Positions 1 through 8,388 of a stretch of DNA of 64,000 nt are shown in pieces. The stretch's first letter is position 1; each line of letters opens with the position of its first letter. The translations under genes were made by a program, and so were the position numbers. Below the pieces are notes generated by a model. That model was given only the letters and a program-made list of their open reading frames with translations. It had not been told where the DNA came from and did not search any database. The DNA is taken from positions 2,495,501-2,559,500 of the forward strand of contig NZ_CP068023.1 in assembly GCF_016695175.1 (NCBI RefSeq). The letters are read 5' to 3'. This stretch comes from Pseudoalteromonas sp. GCY. Its GTDB lineage: Bacteria > Pseudomonadota > Gammaproteobacteria > Enterobacterales > Alteromonadaceae.

Positions 1-849
1 GATGCTTTGACGGCTATGTTTGGCCGAATACATGGCAATATCGGCTTGCTTCAAAAGGTCAAACACATCAAGTTGGCGCGATTTAGTCCATAAGCTTGCT
101 CCTGCGCTATACGTCACATCCAACTGCAACTCTTCAATTTCTATACCTGACTTTAATTCGCTCAGCAGTGCATTATTTTGAGAGTAAATACAATTTACGT
201 CTGTCACATCCATCAGGATGATAAACTCATCGCCGCCCATGCGATATAACTTGCTACGAGGAAGCAGTGCTGCACGCATTTTGTGGGCAAGTTCCACCAG
301 CAATTTATCACCAAAGAAGTGCCCTTTTGCATCATTGATCTGTTTAAAATTATTCAAATCAACCAAGATAACACTAAAGTCGAGCTGCTGATGTTTACGT
401 TCATTAATGGCATCAATGCAGCGCTGACGATTCTCCAAATCCGTTAAAAAATCATGTTCGGCGTTATATTTGGCCTGCGTTGCAATTTCATTTAATTCTT
501 GCAGGCTAGTTAGACTTAAACAATTCACCACAAAAACAAATATGGAGCCAAGAAACAGGATTAAACTTAAGCCTTGCTCAATAAAACTAGCGCTATTGTG
601 ATCGTACAGGAAGTAGGCAAAGCTCAAGTATCCGAGTTCAAACAGAGCCATAAGAATTAACAACACTCGCCACCCGACCGAAGACGTTAATCGACATATT
701 TTAAAGGCCGGAGAAAAAGCTAATCCCATGATAAAGCTGCCAGCTAATACTAATATAAGTGCAATCAAAGGAGTCGTCGTGCATGGAATACAATGGTTAG
801 AGTATAGATTATAAATCTGCCCTTGCTCGGGACAGGCAAAATTATTCAA
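1..849 (-). CDS. membrane-anchored GGDEF diguanylate cyclase (3' end cut by window edge)
   Basis: The frame is open from the left edge to about 852. Hydrophobic stretches come first (TPLIALILVLAGSF, then two more around LLILMALFELGYL and LSLILFLGSIFVF), followed by a GGDEF domain containing MGGDEFIILM and a C-terminal KQADIAMYSAKH. The family makes cyclic di-GMP from two GTP at the inner face of the membrane. GGDEF is intact, so activity is expected. The inhibitory RxxD site that normally ends five residues before GGDEF is absent (LPRSKLYRM), so product inhibition through that site is unlikely. The start is uncertain: no ATG precedes the first membrane segment, and TTG codons at 849-852 are the only upstream starts. 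ATG at 729 would cut the first helix. No EAL domain is visible in the part present. Confidence 0.85.
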   Translation of the reverse strand, partial: MNNFACPEQGQIYNLYSNHCIPCTTTPLIALILVLAGSFIMGLAFSPAFKICRLTSSVGWRVLLILMALFELGYLSFAYFLYDHNSASFIEQGLSLILFLGSIFVFVVNCLSLTSLQELNEIATQAKYNAEHDFLTDLENRQRCIDAINERKHQQLDFSVILVDLNNFKQINDAKGHFFGDKLLVELAHKMRAALLPRSKLYRMGGDEFIILMDVTDVNCIYSQNNALLSELKSGIEIEELQLDVTYSAGASLWTKSRQLDVFDLLKQADIAMYSAKHSRQSI

Positions 850-918
850 CAATTAGCGGGGAATATAGTAGCGGACTTGGCAGCCCGCTCACATAGACCG
901 GTTGGCCTTGATTAACAG

Positions 919-1161
919 CTAGTCTGCACTTTTTAGAATTCGATAAAGTTGATCTTTTAACCACAGTCTCTTTTTCTTCAGTGATTCAAGATACTCATCA
1001 CTTGAGTGCTCTACACCGTCTTCGATTCGAATAACTTCATTGTCTACTTCATGGTAATCTTTAAAAAGTTTTGAGAAATGTCCATCAGACAGTTTTAATT
1101 CATGAATTCTGTCTTTAAACTCTGGCAGTTCTTTAGCTAGGCTGTGGCGTTCAATATTCAT
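919..1161 (-). CDS. YdcH family (DUF465) small coiled-coil protein
   Basis: An 80-residue charged, probably all-helical protein. It has the family signature IERHSLAKELPEF near the N-terminus, an LKLSDGHF segment and a C-terminal LKKKRLWLKDQLY. I chose ATG at 1161 because homology begins at MNIERHSL. The frame extends 15 codons upstream only to a TTG with no conserved sequence. The cellular role of YdcH proteins is not established. It lies alone between the GGDEF gene and purM, transcribed away from purM. Confidence 0.85.
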   Translation of the reverse strand: MNIERHSLAKELPEFKDRIHELKLSDGHFSKLFKDYHEVDNEVIRIEDGVEHSSDEYLESLKKKRLWLKDQLYRILKSAD

Positions 1162-1245
1162 CGTTTTATTCCCATAATTAGCTAGGTAATCTGAGTTTGG
1201 GTACAAACCTCAGGTTAAGGCTGAAAATGCATTTGAGTTTAGGGT

Positions 1246-1317
1246 AGACCCAATCAATGCGCCGTTAGTGACAGTGATTTCGAATACATTTTTTGAAGTT
1301 ACTGTCTGATTGGGTCT
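1246..1317. repeat. nested inverted repeat upstream of purM
   Basis: AGACCCAATCA at 1246-1256 is perfectly complementary to TGATTGGGTCT at 1307-1317. Inside it, GACAGT at 1270-1275 pairs with ACTGTC at 1301-1306, directly abutting the right outer arm. The left side carries a 13-nt bulge. If transcribed this would make a long hairpin 230-300 nt before the purM start. I saw no PurR-like box in 1207-1547. Role unknown. Confidence 0.6.
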
Positions 1318-1547
1318 GTTTCCATAGTACGTTGCTACCTTCCTTGAGTATTGATCTAACGCAAATCACATTCAGTTATAAACAATCAAAGTTTTTGTCG
1401 TTTCTTTATACTGTTCGAGATACAAAATCGAGGACCTTTGACCACATTCTTAGGGTTTCTCGCAAAGTCGCTAGCCGCCTAGATGCAATTGTTGTAAAAT
1501 GTCGGCGTTTCTAAGCAAATCTATCTAGCAACTTTTGAGGAAAACCT

Positions 1548-2600
1548 GTGAGCGAACAAAAACAGTCTCTTAGTTATAAAGACGCTGGCGTTGACATCGA
1601 TGCGGGCAACGCATTGGTCGAAAGAATTAAAGGCGTAGTGAAAAAAACTCGTCGCCCTGAAGTAATGGGTGGCATTGGTGGTTTTGGTGCACTATGCGAA
1701 CTCCCAACCGGATATAAAGAGCCTGTTTTGGTTGCTGGCACTGACGGTGTTGGTACTAAGCTACGCTTAGCTATCGATTTGAAAAAGCACGACACAGTAG
1801 GTATTGACCTAGTTGCTATGTGTGTTAACGATCTTATTGTCCAAGGCGCTGAACCCCTATTTTTCTTGGACTACTATGCTACAGGCAAGTTAGACGTTGA
1901 TGTTGCGGCGGACGTAGTATCTGGTATTGGTAAAGGCTGTGAACTATCTGGTTGTGCGCTTATCGGTGGTGAAACGGCTGAAATGCCAGGCATGTACGAA
2001 GGCGATGACTACGATATGGCTGGCTTTTGTACTGGTGTGGTAGAAAAGTCTAAAATCATTGATGGCACTAAAGTTGCAGCTGGCGATCAGCTAATTGCAC
2101 TAGGTTCAAGCGGTCCGCACTCAAACGGCTACTCTCTAATCCGTAAAGTACTAGAAGTATCTGGTGCAGATACTAACGCAGAGTTCGAAGGCAAAACACT
2201 CGGCGAGCACCTGCTAGAGCCAACCCGTATCTACGTAAAGCAAATCTTAGCGCTATTAAAAGAAGTTGATGTTCACGCACTTTCTCACATCACTGGCGGT
2301 GGATTCTGGGAAAACATTCCTCGCGTGCTACCTGAGTCTGCAAAAGCGGTGATCAAAGGTGATAGCTGGCAATGGCCTGCAATCTTCAACTGGTTACAAG
2401 AAAACGGTAACATTGCAACTCACGAGATGTACCGCACATTCAACTGTGGTGTTGGCATGATCTTAGTTGTTCCTGCTGACAAGCTTGAGCAAAGCCTTGA
2501 CATCCTGAAAGCACAAGGCGAGAACGCTTGGCACATTGGTGAAATTCAAGACGCTCAGGCTGGTGAAGAGCAAGTTGAGATCTTAGATGGTGCCGAGTAA
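1548..2600 (+). CDS. purM: phosphoribosylformylglycinamidine cyclo-ligase (AIR synthetase)
   Basis: A 350-residue cytoplasmic enzyme of de novo purine synthesis that converts FGAM and ATP to AIR. The length matches the family (about 345). Visible hallmarks are the N-terminal [11 protein letters not shown], the glycine-rich [53 protein letters not shown] and [13 protein letters not shown]. Translation starts at GTG 1548 behind GAGG; no better ATG is available in frame. Its stop codon overlaps the purN start by one base (TAATG), the usual coupled purMN arrangement. Confidence 0.98.
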   Translation: MSEQKQSLSYKDAGVDIDAGNALVERIKGVVKKTRRPEVMGGIGGFGALCELPTGYKEPVLVAGTDGVGTKLRLAIDLKKHDTVGIDLVAMCVNDLIVQGAEPLFFLDYYATGKLDVDVAADVVSGIGKGCELSGCALIGGETAEMPGMYEGDDYDMAGFCTGVVEKSKIIDGTKVAAGDQLIALGSSGPHSNGYSLIRKVLEVSGADTNAEFEGKTLGEHLLEPTRIYVKQILALLKEVDVHALSHITGGGFWENIPRVLPESAKAVIKGDSWQWPAIFNWLQENGNIATHEMYRTFNCGVGMILVVPADKLEQSLDILKAQGENAWHIGEIQDAQAGEEQVEILDGAE

Positions 2601-3250
2601 TGGCACCCACTCGCCTTGTTGTTCTGATTTCTGGTAGTGGTTCAAATTTGCAAGCAATCATTGATGCTTGCAAAACTGGCTATATTCTAGGTGAAATTGC
2701 TGCCGTTATTAGTAATAAAGCGGACGCATACGGCCTAACCAGAGCGCAAGAGGCTGGTATAGCAACATCTGTTTTAGACCATAAGCAATATGCTTCTCGT
2801 GAAGAGTATGACGTTGCGCTTGGTCAACTAATTGATAGCTTTACACCAGATTTGGTTGTATTAGCTGGATTTATGCGTATTCTAACTCCAAACTTGGTGC
2901 AAAAATTTAGAGGAAAAATGTTGAACATTCATCCTTCTTTGTTGCCTAAGTATCAAGGGCTGAACACCCACCAAAGAGCAATCGATGCAAACGATGCAGA
3001 ACATGGTGCTAGCGTTCACTTTGTCACAGAGGAGTTAGATGGTGGTCCTGTGGTCTGTCAGGCCAAGGTCGCTGTTCTTCCAGATGATACGGCAGAGTCA
3101 CTGGCGCAACGTGTGCATAAGCAAGAACACATTCTTTATCCTTTGGTGGTCAAATGGTTCAGCGAACAAAGACTAACAATGGAAGCAGACTATGCTGTTT
3201 TTGATAACAAAACCTTACCAGTTCAAGGTGCGCCGTACCCAGAAAAATAA
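2600..3250 (+). CDS. purN: phosphoribosylglycinamide formyltransferase 1
   Basis: A 216-residue GAR transformylase, which transfers a formyl group from 10-formyl-THF to GAR. The Rossmann start VVLISGSGSNLQAII, the catalytic NIHPSLLPKYQG (Asn and His) and ELDGGPVVCQ with the essential Asp are all present. It overlaps purM by one base and is followed by an overlapping DUF3108 gene, so purM, purN and the next gene are probably one transcript. Confidence 0.98.
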   Translation: MAPTRLVVLISGSGSNLQAIIDACKTGYILGEIAAVISNKADAYGLTRAQEAGIATSVLDHKQYASREEYDVALGQLIDSFTPDLVVLAGFMRILTPNLVQKFRGKMLNIHPSLLPKYQGLNTHQRAIDANDAEHGASVHFVTEELDGGPVVCQAKVAVLPDDTAESLAQRVHKQEHILYPLVVKWFSEQRLTMEADYAVFDNKTLPVQGAPYPEK

Positions 3251-3959
3251 AAAATGGAGCGCTGTGCTAATTGGTATTAGCGCTCTACTTTCCACTTCGA
3301 CATTCGCAAACTCACTCACTGAATATCACGCCGAATACCAAGTTTCACGCAAAGGTAAGGTTCATGGTAGTGCCACGCGAGACCTCACAAAAATAGCGGA
3401 CGCAACATATGCTGTTCGTTACAAAAGCGATATCGAATGGATGATTTTTTCAGACGTAAGAACTGAAGAATCATTGTTTAAAGTCGCTGAACATACCGTC
3501 AGCCCACTACATTACAGTATGACCCGTGAAGGAACTGGCCCAGATAAAAGCTACAAAATTAAGTTTGATCATCAAAACCAAGCAATTACGTCCAGTGAAG
3601 AAAAGTATCCACTGAAAGTGAAGTGGCTTGAGAATCAGCAAGATTTAATTAGTTATCAAGTACAGCTGCGAGAGGATTTAAAGGCGGGAAAGACCAAGTT
3701 TAGCTATCCTATCATAGACAAAAAAGGCGACCAGCGAAGCTATGATTTTGAGGTGGCCGGCGAGGAAATGATCACTCTACCTTTTGGCAACGTCAAAACC
3801 ATCAAAGTTAAACGCATTTATGATGATAGTGATCGTCAGGCCATTGCTTGGTTTGCACCTAGTTATGATTATATGCTGGTGAGAATGTACAAAGGCAAAG
3901 ATGGTATGGAGCAGTTTCAGATAGAGCTTAAAACCTACCAACCCAAATCAGAGAGTTGA
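3228..3959 (+). CDS. secreted DUF3108 family protein
   Basis: A protein of about 243 residues with a clear signal peptide (basic RRTQKNKK, hydrophobic WSAVLIGISALLS, cleavage near TFANS). The body carries the DUF3108 pattern: LTEYHAEYQVSRKG, repeated beta segments, and LPFGNVKTIKVKRIY followed by AIAWFAPSYDYMLVRM. Function is unknown; the predicted location is periplasm. GTG at 3228 gives the best signal peptide and overlaps purN by 23 bases. The frame is open back to ATG 3192, which would add 12 residues before the basic region. Confidence 0.8.
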   Translation: MRRTQKNKKWSAVLIGISALLSTSTFANSLTEYHAEYQVSRKGKVHGSATRDLTKIADATYAVRYKSDIEWMIFSDVRTEESLFKVAEHTVSPLHYSMTREGTGPDKSYKIKFDHQNQAITSSEEKYPLKVKWLENQQDLISYQVQLREDLKAGKTKFSYPIIDKKGDQRSYDFEVAGEEMITLPFGNVKTIKVKRIYDDSDRQAIAWFAPSYDYMLVRMYKGKDGMEQFQIELKTYQPKSES

Positions 3960-3993
3960 TAGCAACATCGTTGATTGATTATATTCACTAACA

Positions 3994-4013
3994 GGCGGCT
4001 CAACTAAGCCGCC
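3994..4013. terminator. hairpin terminator between DUF3108 gene and yafJ
   Basis: GGCGGCT (3994-4000) pairs with AGCCGCC (4007-4013) around a 6-nt loop, followed by TTTGCTT on the plus strand. It sits between two convergent genes. Confidence 0.75.
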
Positions 4014-4034
4014 TTTGCTTACAAAAACTAAGTA

Positions 4035-4799
4035 CTACACCTTCTCACCTAATTTGAATAAAGCAAACTCGCCGGGCTCAAGCTTCTGCCACTGTTCATC
4101 GTTGGTCAGCGGTCGAGTTGCAATAACAGTGACAACATCATCTGGTGTGGTTTCTTTTTGGAAATCTACCACCATATCCGCATCAATTAAGGTAGCCTTA
4201 CCAAATGGGGCTCTACGGGTTATCCAATGCAGGTTATTGGTACAATACGCCAACACATAAATGCCATCGGTGATCAACATGTTGAATACCCCTTTGTCTC
4301 TCAATGTGTGCGCTAGCTTTGCGATATACCTGAAAACTGAGACCATGTTTGACGGACGACTTGGGTATTTTTCTCGTACTTTGTCCAAAATCCAACAAAA
4401 GGCAAGTTCACTGTCTGTATTCCCAACAGGTCGATAGAAGTCAGTTTTTAAATCTTTATAGTCCGAAAGCTGACCATTGTGAGCGTAAGTGATCTCCCTA
4501 CCCCATAATTCCCGAGTGAATGGGTGGGTATTTTCAAGACAAGTTCGCCCCCTATTTCCCTGCCGAATATGACTTATTACGGACACGCTTTTAATCGGAT
4601 ATGCTTTGACCAGTTTAGCAATTTCAGACTGACAACTAGGCTCAGGATCTTTAAATGTTCTACATCCTTTCCCCTCGTAAAAGGTGATACCCCAACCATC
4701 TTTATGAGGACCCGTATTGCCACCGCGCTCCAACAAACCAGAAAAGCTAAAACAAATATCCGTCGGTACGTTCGCCGACATCCCCAAAAGCTCACACAT
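4035..4799 (-). CDS. yafJ: class II glutamine amidotransferase, YafJ family
   Basis: A 254-residue stand-alone Ntn-type glutaminase domain. After Met removal Cys2 (MCELLGMSANVP) would be the N-terminal nucleophile. GNTGPHKDGWGITFYEG, SHIRQGNRGRTCLENTHPF and THAHNGQL-type YAHNGQLSDYK match the family. The length equals that of E. coli YafJ (255). The acceptor substrate is not known. It converges on the DUF3108 gene and shares the terminator region at 3994-4013. Confidence 0.9.
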   Translation of the reverse strand: MCELLGMSANVPTDICFSFSGLLERGGNTGPHKDGWGITFYEGKGCRTFKDPEPSCQSEIAKLVKAYPIKSVSVISHIRQGNRGRTCLENTHPFTRELWGREITYAHNGQLSDYKDLKTDFYRPVGNTDSELAFCWILDKVREKYPSRPSNMVSVFRYIAKLAHTLRDKGVFNMLITDGIYVLAYCTNNLHWITRRAPFGKATLIDADMVVDFQKETTPDDVVTVIATRPLTNDEQWQKLEPGEFALFKLGEKV

Positions 4800-5129
4800 A
4801 AATCACTTAAACCCTAAATATCATAAAGTTATGATTAAAATAAAAATTACAAATATCAAAAGGTCACACGTTTGGTCACACTTATGACTAGTAGCTCGAT
4901 TATCGTAGATAGTCATACTACTGAATTATTGGGGGTAAGTTTATCATGCATCTCTGTGTCTTTACTTTTTAAATTCAGCTACGTTGATAGACGTATTAAT
5001 ACGCTATTTTGAATGACTATCGGGCTCTTCTCATCTAGAAAGTACTTTATTGGTTGAAAACCTGAATGACCACACCAAGTTGATTAATAGATGGATCACT
5101 TAGACACAAGGTCGATTACGAACTGAGGG
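4800..5129. other. 330-bp intergenic stretch without a recognisable gene
   Basis: AT-rich. It contains two GGTCACAC copies 13 bp apart (about 4861-4881) and no convincing coding frame, tRNA or terminator. It probably holds the yafJ promoter. Confidence 0.5.
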
Positions 5130-5612
5130 TTACTTCGCAATATCTAACCAAGTGCCACCCGTAAGCGTATCTAAATCATGCGCTTTTAATTCAAAAACCG
5201 AGTTGGGCGTGCCTGCAGCAGCCCAAATACGATCATATTGCTTTAAATCTTTATCAATTATCGTCAACACGGAGTCAGTGTGCGCCACAGGAGGCACACC
5301 GCCAATGGCAAACCCGGTTTTTTCCCGCACAAAGTTTGCGTTCGCTTTTTCAAGCTTTACATTAATTGCGGCTTCCACTTTTTTCACGGACACTTGGTTG
5401 CTACCAGAAGCAATTATCAAGACCGCCTTTTCAGTATTGCTATCTTTAAATATCAGAGACTTAGCGATTTGAGACTCAGTGCAACCAATCGCATTTGCAG
5501 CATCTTTCGCCGTACGAGTAGAGTCTGCAAGCTCTGTAACGGTGAAGTTATGCCCATGACTGGCTAGGAACTCTTGAACACGTATTGATGAGGATTTTAA
5601 CGGCTGTGACAT
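5130..5612 (-). CDS. YbaK/EbsC-type aminoacyl-tRNA deacylase
   Basis: A 160-residue single-domain protein. TAKDAANAIGCTESQIAKSLIFK, VLIIASGSNQVSVKKV and GFAIGGVPPVAH are characteristic of the YbaK/EbsC fold, which in characterised members hydrolyses mischarged tRNAs in trans. The GFAIGGVPPV version is nearer the EbsC/YeaK-like group than E. coli YbaK, so the exact tRNA substrate cannot be named. ATG 5612 is preceded by GGAAGAG. Monocistronic. Confidence 0.85.
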   Translation of the reverse strand: MSQPLKSSSIRVQEFLASHGHNFTVTELADSTRTAKDAANAIGCTESQIAKSLIFKDSNTEKAVLIIASGSNQVSVKKVEAAINVKLEKANANFVREKTGFAIGGVPPVAHTDSVLTIIDKDLKQYDRIWAAAGTPNSVFELKAHDLDTLTGGTWLDIAK

Positions 5613-5741
5613 TCAATTGCTCTTCCATGCTGTGGTAGTTAAAACCAATCTAACAGCTAGTGAGCAAATTTAAAATATCCAATATGTTTTATATTATTTG
5701 TGTTATGAGGTTAACCCTATCGCGGGATAGCATTGAAAAAT

Positions 5742-5772
5742 ATCCGAGTATCCCATTAATAGAAACTCGGAT
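5742..5772 (-). terminator. intrinsic terminator downstream of the 94-residue membrane protein gene
   Basis: ATCCGAG (5742-5748) pairs with CTCGGAT (5766-5772). Read on the minus strand the stem is followed by ATTTTTC. The 14 bases next to the stem (CATTGAAAAATATC on the plus strand, 5730-5743) recur beside another hairpin at 7967-7980. Confidence 0.6.
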
Positions 5773-5810
5773 TATGGCTGCATTTAAACACTAAAGATAT
5801 TAAGTAAAGT

Positions 5811-6095
5811 CTATATTGTTACCACATGCCATTGGTACGCAAGGCTAGCTCCAGCCAATGAGCATGCTAATAAAAAGTTCATTACCTCTTTTGAGCTAAG
5901 TGAACGAGACTCCCGAGAAAAATGCTTAGCATGTAATCTCATACCTAGTGGTTGCAATTCCTTTTCATGTTTTGGCAATGCAATTAATCCAGCAAGTAGC
6001 ATCACTAAACAAAGCATATAACTACCTTGCACGATAAAGAATAGAGTAAGTGAAAATGCGGTGATAGAAAAAATCCAAGAAATGAATTTGAACAT
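5811..6095 (-). CDS. small membrane protein, unknown function
   Basis: A 94-residue protein with a long N-terminal hydrophobic region (WIFSITAFSLTLFFIVQ through MLCLVMLLAGLIAL), a basic His/Arg-rich middle (HAKHFSRESRS) and a second hydrophobic segment near the C-terminus (FLLACSLAGASLAYQW). This suggests two to three membrane passes. The start is supported by GGAG seven bases upstream of ATG 6095. I do not recognise a family. It has its own putative terminator at 5742-5772. Confidence 0.6.
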   Translation of the reverse strand: MFKFISWIFSITAFSLTLFFIVQGSYMLCLVMLLAGLIALPKHEKELQPLGMRLHAKHFSRESRSLSSKEVMNFLLACSLAGASLAYQWHVVTI

Positions 6096-6214
6096 AGCAG
6101 CTCCGTTTGCTATCAGTGTTACCAGCTTGATTTTACAATCATCACGCTGGCTAGTTTCTAATTTTAATACGGAGTTTAGAGTTATTAGTTTAAAAGCACA
6201 AGCAGACTAAAGTA

Positions 6215-7102
6215 TTAGCCCTTATTTTCGAATAATGCCTTCATAAACTCATAGAATGCCTCTGCCTTGCGTGTCTTCAGCGAGTGCTGAGGCCTGACAA
6301 ACCAAATAGGTGCGTCGTCACTTTCGAGACAACCTGGAATAATAGGCACTAACTCACCTCTTTTTAGGTTATCTCTGATGGCGATGTGAGATTTAACTGC
6401 AATACCATGCCCAGCTAAGGCGGCAGAAGTCATGTTGTCTGAGTTTGAAATCGTAAAACGAGTTTTTGCGTTAAAGTGTACAATTCCACCATTTGGTTCT
6501 TTTAATTTAAATTCTCTTTGCCAAGGTAAGCATACAAAAAAGTGGTTTTGTAATTCGCTGATATTATCAGGCATGCCATAGCGGTCAATATAGCTCGGCG
6601 CTGCACATAATATCCTGTGGTTATCGCATAGCTTTCTCGCCAACAACCCAGAATCAGCCAATTGTCCAACGCGTATCGCTACATCTTGAGCACCTTCAAC
6701 TATGTTTACAAACTGGTCGTTGATCAGGAAATCGAGTGCTAATTGCGGGTGCGCTTGCTCAAATTGACTTAGGTTTGGCATCACAAATTGTGAAAACACC
6801 CAAGGCGGCATAGTGACACGAAGTAACCCGCTCACCGCTGAGCCCCTTGCACCTATTTCGTGCTCAGCATCATAAAGCGCCTCTAATATATGCTCCACCC
6901 TCTCTCTAAAAGTACTTCCGGCTGGGGACAATGTTAGCGTACGACTATCTCTAAACAGCAAAGTCGTGCCTAAATGTTGCTCTAACTTATTAAGACGATG
7001 ACTAACTGTCGCAGGCGAGAGTCTCAATTGCTTCGCAGCATTAACCACTCCTTGATGTTTAATAATAGCTAAGAATGTTTCGAGTTCGGCGATTGAATAC
7101 AT
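6215..7102 (-). CDS. LysR family transcriptional regulator
   Basis: 295 residues. The N-terminal winged helix (LETFLAIIKHQGVVNAAKQLRLSPATVSHRLNKLEQHLGTTLLFR) is followed by a linker helix and a substrate-binding domain starting near GLLRVTMPPWV. The pattern resembles the CrgA/YafC-like subgroup with a short effector domain. It is divergent from the secreted HAD hydrolase gene with about 100 bp between the two starts, the classic LysR layout. Control of that gene, of itself, or both is inferred. Confidence 0.9.
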   Translation of the reverse strand: MYSIAELETFLAIIKHQGVVNAAKQLRLSPATVSHRLNKLEQHLGTTLLFRDSRTLTLSPAGSTFRERVEHILEALYDAEHEIGARGSAVSGLLRVTMPPWVFSQFVMPNLSQFEQAHPQLALDFLINDQFVNIVEGAQDVAIRVGQLADSGLLARKLCDNHRILCAAPSYIDRYGMPDNISELQNHFFVCLPWQREFKLKEPNGGIVHFNAKTRFTISNSDNMTSAALAGHGIAVKSHIAIRDNLKRGELVPIIPGCLESDDAPIWFVRPQHSLKTRKAEAFYEFMKALFENKG

Positions 7103-7204
7103 GTCGATTTAATTTTTTCGAATCTTGCTTTCGAATATGCACGCTTTGTTTAAATTTATCAAATAAATATACTGCTTCTCATCGCAACTAAATTGGAATT
7201 ATCA

Positions 7205-7966
7205 ATGAAACGCACCTTAATTGGTCTATTCGTTATGTTAGGAGGTCTAATGCCGAATATTAGCCAAGCCAACTCAAAGGTTGAGCGCCCGGAAGTTATT
7301 TTCTTCGATGTCAATGAAACCTTACTTAATTTAGAGTCAATGAATAAACCAGTTAGCCAAGTTTTGGGTGGCGATGAGTCCCTATTACCTCTTTGGTTTT
7401 CCACTATGCTACATCACTCGTTAGTGACTACGGTAAGTGGTGATTATCAAGATTTTGGCAAGATAGGCGTTGCCGCGCTACAGATGGTTGCAAAGAACAA
7501 AGGCCTAACGATAACTGACTCACAAGCTAAACAAGCAATCGTGCCCGCCCTGCTCTCTTTGCCCCCGCATAAAGACGTCATTCCGGCGCTAAAACGGCTC
7601 AAGCAAGCTGGGTTTAAACTCGTAAGTTTAACCAATTCGTCGAATGCGGGGGTTAAAGCGCAATTTGAAAATGCCGGTCTAATTACCTATTTTGACCAAC
7701 GCTTGAGTATTGAAGACATCAAAGTGTATAAGCCCGACCTTAGAGCCTATGAATGGGCGTTACAGCAACTAAATATTCGTCCAGACCAAGCGCTAATGGT
7801 GGCGGCTCACGGCTGGGATGTTGCCGGCGCTAAAGCCGCGGGCATGCACACTGCATTTATTGCAAGACCACAAAAGCAACTCTATCCACTGGCAGAAGCA
7901 CCAGATTACGTGCTACCTGACTTAACAAGTTTGGCTGACGAGCTCACCACGTCTGGAAACGAGTAA
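7205..7966 (+). CDS. secreted type II haloacid-dehalogenase-like HAD hydrolase
   Basis: 253 residues. A signal peptide (MKRTLIGLFVMLGGLMPNIS, cleavage near QANS) precedes a complete HAD core: motif I FFDVNETLL with the nucleophilic Asp, motif II SLTNSS, motif III Lys in KVYKPDLRAYEWAL and motif IV region VAAHGWDVAGAKAAGM. The last string is typical of L-2-haloacid dehalogenases rather than phosphatases. Export to the periplasm is unusual for this family. Start ATG 7205 follows GGAA; the frame extends four codons further to a TTG. Probably regulated by the divergent LysR gene. The actual substrate is not known. Confidence 0.85.
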   Translation: MKRTLIGLFVMLGGLMPNISQANSKVERPEVIFFDVNETLLNLESMNKPVSQVLGGDESLLPLWFSTMLHHSLVTTVSGDYQDFGKIGVAALQMVAKNKGLTITDSQAKQAIVPALLSLPPHKDVIPALKRLKQAGFKLVSLTNSSNAGVKAQFENAGLITYFDQRLSIEDIKVYKPDLRAYEWALQQLNIRPDQALMVAAHGWDVAGAKAAGMHTAFIARPQKQLYPLAEAPDYVLPDLTSLADELTTSGNE

Positions 7967-7977
7967 CATTGAAAAAT

Positions 7978-8005
7978 ATCAGCTGGCACCTTGATACCAG
8001 CTGAT
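7978..8005. terminator. strong hairpin after HAD gene
   Basis: ATCAGCTGG (7978-7986) pairs perfectly with CCAGCTGAT (7997-8005). The T-rich tail (ATTTTTC) is on the minus-strand side, while the plus side is followed by AAAAATG. It would terminate minus-strand transcription best but also lies just after the plus-strand HAD stop. Confidence 0.55.
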
Positions 8006-8074
8006 AAAAATGCTCGACATGTTTTCTACTCAGCAGTTGCGTTTTTTATTACGCTGATACTGTTGTTTTTTTAA

Positions 8075-8326
8075 AAGCACATTGAGCTTATTTATAAAGA
8101 CAATGGTAAAGGCATGTCGGGACTTGAATTAAATCGGCTGTGTGAACCGTCTTACACCACCACAAGAGGAAGTGGCGGTTTGGGACTTGGTGCTTATATT
8201 ATCTATAACTTGGTGACTCAAGGGCTAGATGGAGATGTACACACCGTCAGCGAGTCCGGCAAAGGACTCGAATATAGGATAGCATTTGCTAGTAAAAAAG
8301 CGATGCCATTAAAAGTCGTTTCTTAA
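8075..8326 (+). pseudogene. C-terminal ATP-binding fragment of a sensor histidine kinase
   Basis: The frame from just after a TAA at 8072 to the stop at 8326 encodes HIELIYKDNGKGMSGLEL (N-box), EPSYTTTRGSGGLGLGAYII (F/G boxes) and a short C-terminal strand. This corresponds to roughly the last 80 residues of a HisKA/HATPase_c kinase. No sensor, dimerisation domain or His box precedes it; the upstream 150 bp is non-coding. An ATG at 8114 would give a 70-residue protein, but it would start in the middle of the ATP lid. I read it as a deletion remnant, not a working gene. Confidence 0.75.
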
Positions 8327-8340
8327 TCGGACGACTGATT

Positions 8341-8366
8341 GAGTACTGCCACAATGGTCAGTACTC
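8341..8366. terminator. hairpin between kinase remnant and aldehyde dehydrogenase gene
   Basis: GAGTACTG (8341-8348) pairs with CAGTACTC (8359-8366). The T-tract on either side is weak. Likely the 3' end signal for the aldehyde dehydrogenase transcript. Confidence 0.5.
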
Positions 8367-8388
8367 GTTATTTCTGTAAATGATAAGA

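Noticed and set aside
1293..1514. 73-codon frame upstream of purM
   Set aside because: No ribosome site fitting the start, no recognisable domain, and it overlaps the inverted repeat; most likely leader sequence.
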